A stretch of 12,692 nt of DNA. Source: Phycisphaerales bacterium UBA3190 (lineage in GTDB: Bacteria > Planctomycetota > Phycisphaerae > Phycisphaerales > UBA1924). A program made the position numbers and the translations under genes. Below, piece by piece: positions 6,525 through 12,692 of this stretch; within the stretch, counting starts at the first letter, position 1; every line of letters starts with the position of its first letter. The stretch spans positions 81,293 to 93,984 of the forward strand of contig DEXG01000007.1 of the NCBI GenBank assembly GCA_002364005.1, read 5' to 3'. The notes under the pieces were generated by a model, which did no database searches, was not told the origin of the DNA, and was given only the letters and a program-made list of their open reading frames with translations.

Positions 6525-7652
6525 ATGCGCACCGACGAGCTTGATTTCGAACTGCCAAGCGAGCTGATCGCCACGCGACCGGCCGAGCCGCGTGATTCGT
6601 CGCGTCTGCTGGTGGTGCAGCGCAGCGATCCCGATCGGCTCGAGCACCGGGTGTTCCGCGATCTGCCCGAGCTGCTTTCGCCCAGTGACCTGCTCGTCTT
6701 CAATCGCTCCCGGGTCGTCCCTGCGCGCCTTCTGGGCGTGCGCGAGGACACGGGCAGCAAGCTCGAGGGGTTGTACCTGCACGACGCCGAGGGCGAAGGT
6801 GGGGGTGTCGAATGGGTCGCGATGATCAAGACCAAGCGTGCCAAGCCCGGCAAGCGGTATGCCCTGCTCGATCAGTCGGGCCAGCCCAGCGAGACCACCA
6901 TTGAACTCCTCCAGCGGGATGACGCCGAGGGACCGGGCGCGTGGCGGGTGCGGGTCGAGGGGGCTGGCGATGGGAGCTTCGAGACGCTGCAGCGATTGGG
7001 CCGTACACCGTTGCCGCCGTATATCCTGGCCCAGCGCAAAGCCCGCGATGACGATCCGGGTGAGGGGTACGATCGGGCGCACTACCAGACGACCTTCGCG
7101 AGCCAGACCGAAGCGGGCTCGGTCGCGGCACCCACCGCGGGGCTGCACTTCACCCGCGGGGTCATCGACCAGCTCCACGCACGCGGCATCGACACCACCG
7201 AAGTCACCCTGCATGTCGGAGCAGGGACCTTCAAGCCCGTCGAGACCGAGATGCTCGCAGATCATCCGATGCACCACGAATGGTGCGGGCTCGGTGACGC
7301 GGGGGAGCAGTTCCCGCCCGAACCGGGCCAACGGGTGATTGCGGTCGGGACGACCAGCGCCCGCACGCTTGAGAGTTACGCCCAGCTCGCGTCGGAGCAC
7401 CCCGACAGCGTGCTCCCCGATCGCTACAGCACCGACATCCTGATCGCCCCGGGCTACAGCTGGAAGTGGGTGCACGGGATGGTGACCAACTTCCACCTGC
7501 CCCGATCGACCCTGCTGGCGATGATCGCGGGTTTGCTGGAAGTTCCCGGGGAGGTCCATGGGCTCGATCGCGTGCACGCCATCTACCGCGAAGCGATCGC
7601 CCAGCGCTACCGTTTCTACTCCTACGGCGACGCGATGCTCATCCTGCCCTGA
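6525..7652 (+). CDS. queA: tRNA preQ1(34) S-adenosylmethionine ribosyltransferase-isomerase
   Basis: QueA moves and isomerises the ribosyl group of S-adenosylmethionine onto preQ1 at tRNA position 34, giving epoxyqueuosine. The 375-residue product has the family motifs in order: DFELPSELIATRP (7-19), SRLLVV (26-31), DLLVFNRSRVVPARLLG (55-71), PLPPYI (162-167), YQTTFASQTEAGSVAAPTAG (187-206), LHFT (207-210), TLHVGAGTFKPV (228-239), VGTTSARTLES (274-284), TDILIAPGY (303-311) and TNFHLPRSTLL (321-331). Its length is close to other QueA proteins. The frame is open to 6396, but homology begins at the ATG at 6525. murE follows after 67 bases on the same strand with no terminator visible, so queA may lead the murE-murF-mraY unit. 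No other queuosine gene is in the window. Confidence 0.95.
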   Translation: MRTDELDFELPSELIATRPAEPRDSSRLLVVQRSDPDRLEHRVFRDLPELLSPSDLLVFNRSRVVPARLLGVREDTGSKLEGLYLHDAEGEGGGVEWVAMIKTKRAKPGKRYALLDQSGQPSETTIELLQRDDAEGPGAWRVRVEGAGDGSFETLQRLGRTPLPPYILAQRKARDDDPGEGYDRAHYQTTFASQTEAGSVAAPTAGLHFTRGVIDQLHARGIDTTEVTLHVGAGTFKPVETEMLADHPMHHEWCGLGDAGEQFPPEPGQRVIAVGTTSARTLESYAQLASEHPDSVLPDRYSTDILIAPGYSWKWVHGMVTNFHLPRSTLLAMIAGLLEVPGEVHGLDRVHAIYREAIAQRYRFYSYGDAMLILP

Positions 7653-7719
7653 GCCCATACGATCATGCGGCGAAATCTGCGTGTCGAACGCGGGTTTCGT
7701 CGATGAACCGGGCAGAAGC

Positions 7720-9303
7720 ATGCGACTGGACCAACTCATCTCGGGCCTGAATGTCACCAACGCCACGCCGAGCGTGGATTTGGCATCGATCCGGGTGTGC
7801 GATGTGACCGAGGATTCCCGCACGGCCGTGCCCGGATCGCTGTTCATCGCCCGGGCCGGGACCCGGGACCAGGGCATGCACTACATCGAGCCGGCGATCC
7901 AGTGCGGGTCCGTCGCGGTGCTGACCGAGAACGACAGTGTCGGGCATATCGAGCTGCCCATGCGCTCCAAGGTTGTCCTGCTCGGGTGCGACGACCCGGT
8001 GCGGGTCGCGGCTCAGATCGCCGAGCGGTTTTACGACCACCCCGCGTCCAAGCTCATCTGCGCCGGCGTGACCGGGACCAACGGCAAGACGACCATCACC
8101 CACCTGACCCACCAGCTTGTCGAGGGTGCGGGGGTTCGCTGCGGGCTGATTGGGACCGTGGAGATCGATGATGGGCGCGAGCGATCGCGTGCCTCGATGA
8201 CCACCCCGCCGGCGCTGGAGCTGAGCCGCACGCTGGCGACCATGCACGAGCACGATTGCAAGGCGGTGGTCATGGAGGTCTCGAGCCACGCGCTGGACCA
8301 GCACCGGACCGGCGCGATCCGCTTCGCCGCCACAGCGTTTACGAACCTGACGGGCGATCATCTCGACTATCACCTGACGCTGGATCACTACCGATCAAGC
8401 AAGGCCAAGCTCTTTGCCTCCCTGACCGAGTCGGGCCTGGCGGCGATCAACATCGAGGACGAGCACGCCCAGTTCATGATCGACGCCTGCCCCGAGGGGG
8501 CCCATGTCGTTCGCTGCGGGCATGACGAGCACCTCGACGCGTGGGTGCGGGTCGAGGATGAATCGATCCAAGGCACCCGGATGACCCTGCACACCCCCTT
8601 GGGCGTGTTCGAGGCGAAGGTCCCGGTCTTTGGCGCGTACAACGCGATGAATACCCTGCAGAGCGTGCTGATGGCGCAGGAAGTGTTGACTCGTGCCGGG
8701 GTGCCCGAGGCGGACCAGCACGCGGCCATCCAGCAAGAGCTGCCAAAGCTCAAGCTGCCGATGGGGCGCATGGAGCACTGCGAATCTGTGGGCGATGACC
8801 TGACGGTGCTCGTGGACTTTGCTCATACCGATGATGCCCTGCGCAGCGCCCTCTCGGGGGTCAAGCGGGTGCTGCGGGACGGGGCCAAGCTCTGGTGCAT
8901 CTTCGGGTGCGGCGGGAATCGTGACCAGACCAAACGCCCCCGCATGGGGCAGGCCGTGGCCCAGTTCGCCGACCACATCATCGTCAGCAGCGACAACCCG
9001 CGTACCGAATCGCCCAGCGCGATCATCGATCAGGTGCTCGCCGGGATCGATCCCGATCGTCGCGCCGCGGTGCAGGTCCAGGCCGACCGGGCGACGGCGA
9101 TCCACGATGCGATCCTCGATGCCCAGCCGGGCGATGTCATCGTCATCACCGGCAAGGGGCATGAGACCGAGCAGATCCTGCCCGACGGCCGGGGTGGCAC
9201 GCGCACGATCCACTTCGATGACCGCGAGCACGCGGGCATCGCGCTGCGTGAGCGACGCATGCGATTCCCGACAGCAGATGCTCGCCGGGCGGGCGCGTCA
9301 TGA
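7720..9303 (+). CDS. murE: UDP-MurNAc-L-Ala-D-Glu:meso-diaminopimelate ligase
   Basis: MurE adds the third residue of the peptidoglycan stem peptide in the cytoplasm, using ATP. The 527-residue product has an N-terminal UDP-binding domain (about 1-105, with DSR at 32-34), the ATP loop GTNGKTT (119-125), MTTP (160-163), EVSSHALDQHR (186-196), NLTGDHLDYH (209-218) and K228 as the likely carbamylated lysine. Domain 3 has VDFAHTDDAL (365-374), FGCGGNRDQTKRPRMG (395-410) and DNPRTE (425-430). The DNPR motif is the known mark of meso-diaminopimelate specificity. HTDD replaces the usual HTPD. The ATG at 7720 is chosen because the protein then starts like other MurE proteins; an in-frame GTG lies at 7681. 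The ribosome site is weak. Its stop overlaps the murF start by ATGA. Confidence 0.95.
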   Translation: MRLDQLISGLNVTNATPSVDLASIRVCDVTEDSRTAVPGSLFIARAGTRDQGMHYIEPAIQCGSVAVLTENDSVGHIELPMRSKVVLLGCDDPVRVAAQIAERFYDHPASKLICAGVTGTNGKTTITHLTHQLVEGAGVRCGLIGTVEIDDGRERSRASMTTPPALELSRTLATMHEHDCKAVVMEVSSHALDQHRTGAIRFAATAFTNLTGDHLDYHLTLDHYRSSKAKLFASLTESGLAAINIEDEHAQFMIDACPEGAHVVRCGHDEHLDAWVRVEDESIQGTRMTLHTPLGVFEAKVPVFGAYNAMNTLQSVLMAQEVLTRAGVPEADQHAAIQQELPKLKLPMGRMEHCESVGDDLTVLVDFAHTDDALRSALSGVKRVLRDGAKLWCIFGCGGNRDQTKRPRMGQAVAQFADHIIVSSDNPRTESPSAIIDQVLAGIDPDRRAAVQVQADRATAIHDAILDAQPGDVIVITGKGHETEQILPDGRGGTRTIHFDDREHAGIALRERRMRFPTADARRAGAS

Positions 9304-10700
9304 GCCACTGGGCATGGGATGAGTTCGCAGAGATCGCGGGCGGGTCGTGGGCGATCGAGCCGACGGGCCCGGCCCTCGATTTTGTCGGCGTGAGCATCGA
9401 CACCCGATCGCTGCAGCCGGGGCAGGTCTTCTTCGCGTTCGTGGGTGAGCAGTGCGACGGGCACGCATTTCTTCCTGCGGCACAAAAACATCGCGCGGCT
9501 GCGTGCGTGGTGACGCACCCCGATCGTGTGCCCGAAGGGTTCACACTGCCCACGCTTGTGGTCAAGGACCCACAGGACGCGTTGACCCGGCTGGCGTCGG
9601 CGTGGCGCGATCGGATCCGGGCCAAGGTCATCGTCATCACCGGGTCCAATGGCAAGACGACGACCTGCCGACTGATGCACGGCGTGTGCAGCGCGGCGGG
9701 CACATCGTTCGTCTCACCAAAGAGCTTTAACAACGCGCTGGGCGTCCCGATCACGCTGCTCAACACGCCGATTGATGCCGACACGCTCGTGGCGGAGGTG
9801 GGTATGAGCACGCCGGGCGAGATCGGGGCGCGGACCGGGCTGCTCCGGCCCGACATCTCGATCATCACCAGCATCGGGCGGGCGCACCTGCAGGCGCTGG
9901 GGAGTGTCGATCAGATCGCCCGCGAGAAGGCGCAGATCATCGTCGCCGCGCCAAGCGAAGCGGTGGGGGTGATCCCGAGCGGGATTGAGCTACTCGATGC
10001 GGCCCTGGCAGAGGACGGGCATCTGGTGCGGCGCGTGCCGATGGAGCTTGATCTGTTGACGAACGATGCACGAGGCAACCGATTCAGCATCCAGGGCCAG
10101 GTGTTTGAAGTACCCATTCCCGGCGCACACAACGCGTACAACGCGGCGCTGTGCGTGCTGGCGGGTCGCGTGCTGGGGTATGACGACGAGACGATCCGGA
10201 CCGGGCTGGCCCGTGCCACGCCGCCTGCGATGCGGTTCGAGCGGGTGCAGATCGAGACGGCGGGCGATCCGATCGTGATCATCAATGATGCGTACAACGC
10301 CAATCCCGATTCGATGCGGGCGGCGCTGGCGACATTTGTGAGCTTCGATGCCCCGGCGCGCCGTGTCGTGGTGCTGGGCGAGATGCTGGAGATGGGCGAT
10401 TCGGGGCCCGCTGAGCATCAATCGCTCGCAGAGCACGCGGCGGGGCTCCCAACGCTCGATCGGCTCGTGTTGCTGGGGGCGGGCTTCGCTTCGGTGCGGT
10501 GCGATGACGATCGCGTCGAGATCATCCCCGATTCGAGCGATGCGGGGATCGCGTCAGTTGCCAAGTCCCTCAAGTCCGGCGACACGGTCCTCATCAAGGG
10601 CTCGCGTGGGGTTCGGATGGAGCGGTTGATCGACAAGTTGAGCCAACTGCACGCGAATGGCCGATCTGAGACCAAGAACGAGACCCGCTCCCACGCATGA
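9300..10700 (+). CDS. murF: UDP-MurNAc-tripeptide:D-Ala-D-Ala ligase
   Basis: MurF attaches D-alanyl-D-alanine to the UDP-MurNAc tripeptide, finishing the cytoplasmic precursor. The 466-residue product has SIDTRSLQPGQVFFAFVGE (32-50) in the N-terminal domain, the ATP loop GSNGKTT (115-121), SFNNALGVP (142-150), AEVGMSTPGEI (165-175), GRAHLQALGS (193-202), EK (209-210) before the central domain, GAHNAYNAA (275-283), DAYNANPDSM (330-339), LGEMLEMGD (359-367) and KGSRGVRME (433-441). The glutamine in AHLQ stands where most MurF proteins have glutamate. The gene overlaps murE upstream and mraY downstream by ATGA, so the three are probably translated together. Confidence 0.95.
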   Translation: MSHWAWDEFAEIAGGSWAIEPTGPALDFVGVSIDTRSLQPGQVFFAFVGEQCDGHAFLPAAQKHRAAACVVTHPDRVPEGFTLPTLVVKDPQDALTRLASAWRDRIRAKVIVITGSNGKTTTCRLMHGVCSAAGTSFVSPKSFNNALGVPITLLNTPIDADTLVAEVGMSTPGEIGARTGLLRPDISIITSIGRAHLQALGSVDQIAREKAQIIVAAPSEAVGVIPSGIELLDAALAEDGHLVRRVPMELDLLTNDARGNRFSIQGQVFEVPIPGAHNAYNAALCVLAGRVLGYDDETIRTGLARATPPAMRFERVQIETAGDPIVIINDAYNANPDSMRAALATFVSFDAPARRVVVLGEMLEMGDSGPAEHQSLAEHAAGLPTLDRLVLLGAGFASVRCDDDRVEIIPDSSDAGIASVAKSLKSGDTVLIKGSRGVRMERLIDKLSQLHANGRSETKNETRSHA

Positions 10701-11884
10701 TCTACATCCTTATCGACATCCTGCGCAACTGGCTCGACGAGCATCGCCTCTATGCGTTGCTGTCGGTTTTCGATCAGATTCAGTTCCGGTCCCTGCTGGC
10801 CGCGGGTTTGTCGTATTTCATCGTCGTGTTCTTCGGCAAGCGGGTGATCCGGTTTTTGGTCTCGATGAAGATCGGTGACGGCGGGGAGACCGATGCAGAA
10901 CTCCTGCGTGAGCACGCGGCGAGCAAGGCCAATGTCCCCACGATGGGGGGCATCCTCATCGTCGGGGCGATCTTCATCTCGACCTTCCTGCTGGCGGACA
11001 TCCGGGTGAACCGGGTGTACCTGGGGCTGTTCACGCTGGTGTGGCTGGCGGCTGTTGGCGGGGCTGACGACTGGCTCAAGCTCACGGCCGCTCGACGGGG
11101 GACCGGTCGTCAGGGGCTCTACTCGTGGGAGAAGCTGGTCTTTCAGCTGGGGATCGGCGCGATTGTTGGGTACTTCGGGTATCGCTACGGCATCGCGCCC
11201 GACGGCGGGGATTCGCTGGCCCATGTGCTCAACCTGCCCTTCCAGCGGACCTATGACCCGCTGACCAAGTTCCCCAGCGAGTCGTTGATCTATCTGGGCA
11301 TGCCCGTGTTTGTGCTGATCTCGACGCTCATGGTCGCGGGGGTGTCCAACGCGGTGAACATCACGGACGGCATGGACGGGCTGGCCGCCGGTTCGTCGGG
11401 GATTGTCAGCTTCGGGCTGATCCTGCTGGCCCTGATCGCGGGCACCCAGAGTGCGGCCCAGTACCTGCTGGTGCCCTATGTCCCGTTTACCGACGAGCTT
11501 GCGGTGATGGCCGGGGCGATGGCCGGGGCGTGTCTGGGGTTCCTGTGGTGGAACTGCAAGCCCGCGCAGGTGTTCATGGGCGATACCGGCTCGCTGGCGC
11601 TGGGCGGGAGTATTGGTTACATCGCGGTCATGACACGACAGGAGTTCGTCGTGCTGCTGATGTGCGGCGTGTTCCTGATGGAGATCGGCTCGGTCGTCAT
11701 CCAGGTCGGCTGGTTCAAGTACACCCGCATCAAGACCGGCACCGGGCGACGCATCTTCCGCATCGCGCCGTACCACCATCACCTGCATCAGGGCGGCTGG
11801 GCCGAGAATCAGGTCGTGGTGCGTCTGTGGCTGATCGCGATTTTGTTCAGCGTGGTGGCGCTGGCGACGATGAAGCTGCGTTGA
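10697..11884 (+). CDS. mraY: Phospho-MurNAc-pentapeptide transferase
   Basis: MraY transfers phospho-MurNAc-pentapeptide to undecaprenyl phosphate on the inner membrane face, forming lipid I. The 395-residue product is strongly hydrophobic with about ten membrane spans. The motifs are KANVPTMGG (77-85; usually GTPTMGG), the aspartate pair and lysine in ADDWLK (123-128), NAVNITDGMDGLA (218-230), PAQVFMGDTGSLALGG (289-304) and APYHHHLHQGGWAE (357-370). The histidine triad is kept, but the part between it and GW is HLHQG rather than the more usual HFELKG. The ATG overlaps the murF stop. No ftsW, murD or murG follows. Instead the gene meets a convergent DUF421 gene three bases on, without an intrinsic terminator between. 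Confidence 0.95.
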   Translation: MIYILIDILRNWLDEHRLYALLSVFDQIQFRSLLAAGLSYFIVVFFGKRVIRFLVSMKIGDGGETDAELLREHAASKANVPTMGGILIVGAIFISTFLLADIRVNRVYLGLFTLVWLAAVGGADDWLKLTAARRGTGRQGLYSWEKLVFQLGIGAIVGYFGYRYGIAPDGGDSLAHVLNLPFQRTYDPLTKFPSESLIYLGMPVFVLISTLMVAGVSNAVNITDGMDGLAAGSSGIVSFGLILLALIAGTQSAAQYLLVPYVPFTDELAVMAGAMAGACLGFLWWNCKPAQVFMGDTGSLALGGSIGYIAVMTRQEFVVLLMCGVFLMEIGSVVIQVGWFKYTRIKTGTGRRIFRIAPYHHHLHQGGWAENQVVVRLWLIAILFSVVALATMKLR

Positions 11885-11887
11885 CGG

Positions 11888-12454
11888 TCAGGTGTCCTGT
11901 TTGGATGAGCCCTGTTGGGCGGCGCTGAGATCCAAGCCGCAGACCTGATCGCAATCGTGCCCTTCGATCGCCTCTTTGGGGATCACGCTCAGGTTCGCGT
12001 CGGACTCGAGCACGACGAGCCCGATCGCATCGAGCTGGGCGTGCCCGTTTTCTCGTATCGCAGACATGATCTCGGACTCGGTGACGCGGGTTCGTTTCAT
12101 CTCGGTGTGCTGCAGCTCGCCTCGATACACCAGGATGCTCGGGGTGGAACGAACGATGTTTGAGACCACTTTGGAGCGCACGGTCAGATTGGTCAGGATC
12201 CATTGCAGAAAGAAGAGCAATCCCACGGCGAGGACGCCCTCGGCGACGCTGACATCCTTGAGCAGGATGGGCGAGGCGATGATGCTGCCGATCGCGACGG
12301 TCACGACCCAGTCGAAGTTGTTCATCTGGGAGGTTGAGCGTTTTCCGGTCAGCCGGACGAAGGCGATCACCGCGATATACATGATGGGGGTGACGATGAG
12401 GACCTGTGCGAGGTTGTCCCAGCCGTCGAAGAATAAGGTGGTTTGTGCGAGCAT
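11888..12454 (-). CDS. DUF421 (YetF/YcaP-like) membrane protein
   Basis: The 188-residue product has three N-terminal membrane spans (about 15-34, 47-65 and 72-91) and a C-terminal soluble part. The family signature RLTGKRSTSQMNNFDWVVTV (34-53) joins spans one and two. The soluble domain has STPSILVYRGEL (103-114), RTRVTESEIMSAIRENG (121-137) and VVLESDANLSVI (147-158), as in DUF421 proteins. Distant members in Bacillus are linked to spores, but no biochemical function is firmly known. The ATG at 12454 is supported by GGAG about nine bases upstream. The gene is convergent with mraY. It has no obvious functional link to the cell-wall genes apart from position. Confidence 0.88.
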   Translation of the reverse strand: MLAQTTLFFDGWDNLAQVLIVTPIMYIAVIAFVRLTGKRSTSQMNNFDWVVTVAIGSIIASPILLKDVSVAEGVLAVGLLFFLQWILTNLTVRSKVVSNIVRSTPSILVYRGELQHTEMKRTRVTESEIMSAIRENGHAQLDAIGLVVLESDANLSVIPKEAIEGHDCDQVCGLDLSAAQQGSSKQDT

Positions 12455-12692
12455 GTCCGGGTCTCCGCTGGGGTGCGTCTACGGCTGAGTGTGATTGTGT
12501 TCAGCGTGGTGGCGAATGGTTCAGGGTATCAGACGCTGGGGGCTTCGGTGTGGGTTGAGTTCCCGGTGCACAAGGTATGTCGATTCCCTCTCCTCCAGAG
12601 GCGGACGGGGGAAGCGAGGCCGTAACAGGGTGCCACGGGTTGCTCCGCCGATAGGCGGACAACCCGTGTGTTGAGTGGTACTTGGGGGTCCA
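12455..12692. other. Non-coding region at the right edge
   Basis: No ORF here has convincing codon bias. The region must hold the promoter of the DUF421 gene on the minus strand, but no clear -35/-10 pair was identified. It contains the nested palindrome at 12634-12668. The window ends before the next gene. Confidence 0.5.
12634..12668. repeat. Nested palindrome, REP-like
   Basis: Outer arms CACGGGTTG (12634-12642) and CAACCCGTG (12660-12668) enclose an inner stem TCCGCC (12644-12649) and GGCGGA (12654-12659) with a GATA loop. One unpaired C at 12643 is the only flaw in 15 base pairs. No T-run follows on either strand, so it is not a simple terminator. The form fits a dispersed intergenic palindrome or a structured RNA end. 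It lies 180 bases before the DUF421 start on that gene's strand. Confidence 0.55.

Noticed and set aside
7665..7706. Thirteen-codon ORF between queA and murE
   Set aside because: Arginine-rich and too short to judge; no attenuator hairpins beside it.
6519..7877. Long minus-strand ORF (452 codons) opposite queA
   Set aside because: It mirrors the codon bias of queA on the other strand and has no motif; queA is certain.
8395..9231. Minus-strand ORF opposite murE
   Set aside because: Antisense shadow of murE; no motif or ribosome site.
10418..11788. Minus-strand ORF (456 codons) opposite murF and mraY
   Set aside because: Highly charged, glutamine- and histidine-rich translation typical of antisense frames in GC-rich DNA; mraY is certain.
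12443..12625. Small plus-strand ORF at the right edge
   Set aside because: Poor codon bias, no ribosome site, and it overlaps the DUF421 start region.

Overview
The window looks like chromosomal DNA from a high-GC, Gram-negative-type bacterium, most likely a planctomycete of the Phycisphaerae kind. This is inference. It rests on an exported protein ending in a VPAPAS / hydrophobic / RRRR sorting tail, a prepilin-like protein with a C-terminal H-X8-DG motif, a lipoprotein, strong third-position GC, and genes for meso-diaminopimelate-type peptidoglycan synthesis. No mobile element, CRISPR array, rRNA or tRNA was seen.

Layout. 1-127: small palindromes and the leader of the first gene. 128-931 (+): exported Spondin_N-domain protein with a PEP-CTERM-like tail, followed by a strong hairpin terminator. 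1033-1842 (+): ispD, with a -10-like TATACT five bases before its ATG and no leader visible. 1865-1894: terminator serving lexA. 1935-2546 (-): lexA, preceded by an unrecognised ORF (about 2570-2919, -) that seems to need a frame change to end before lexA. 2920-3182: non-coding. 3183-4361 (-): dprA, start-stop coupled to a small lipoprotein gene (4358-4789, -). 4910-5989 (+): prepilin-like protein, convergent with a small unrecognised gene (5995-6390, -). 6525-7652 (+): queA. 7720-9303, 9300-10700 and 10697-11884 (+): murE, murF and mraY, each overlapping the next by ATGA. 11888-12454 (-): DUF421/YetF-like membrane protein, convergent with mraY and three bases from it. 12455-12692: no gene, but a nested palindrome.

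How the genes work together. murE, murF and mraY carry out consecutive steps: adding the third residue, adding D-Ala-D-Ala, and moving the finished precursor onto undecaprenyl phosphate. They form a short piece of the division/cell-wall (dcw) cluster. ispD acts in the MEP pathway that makes the isoprenoid precursors of that lipid carrier. lexA (SOS repressor) and dprA (RecA loader on incoming single-stranded DNA) are neighbouring minus-strand DNA-processing genes. queA makes a tRNA wobble modification. The functions are mostly housekeeping. The parts worth a second look are the frame-disrupted ORF before lexA, the lipoprotein coupled to dprA, the orphan ORF beside queA, the possible leaderless starts, and the truncated dcw cluster.
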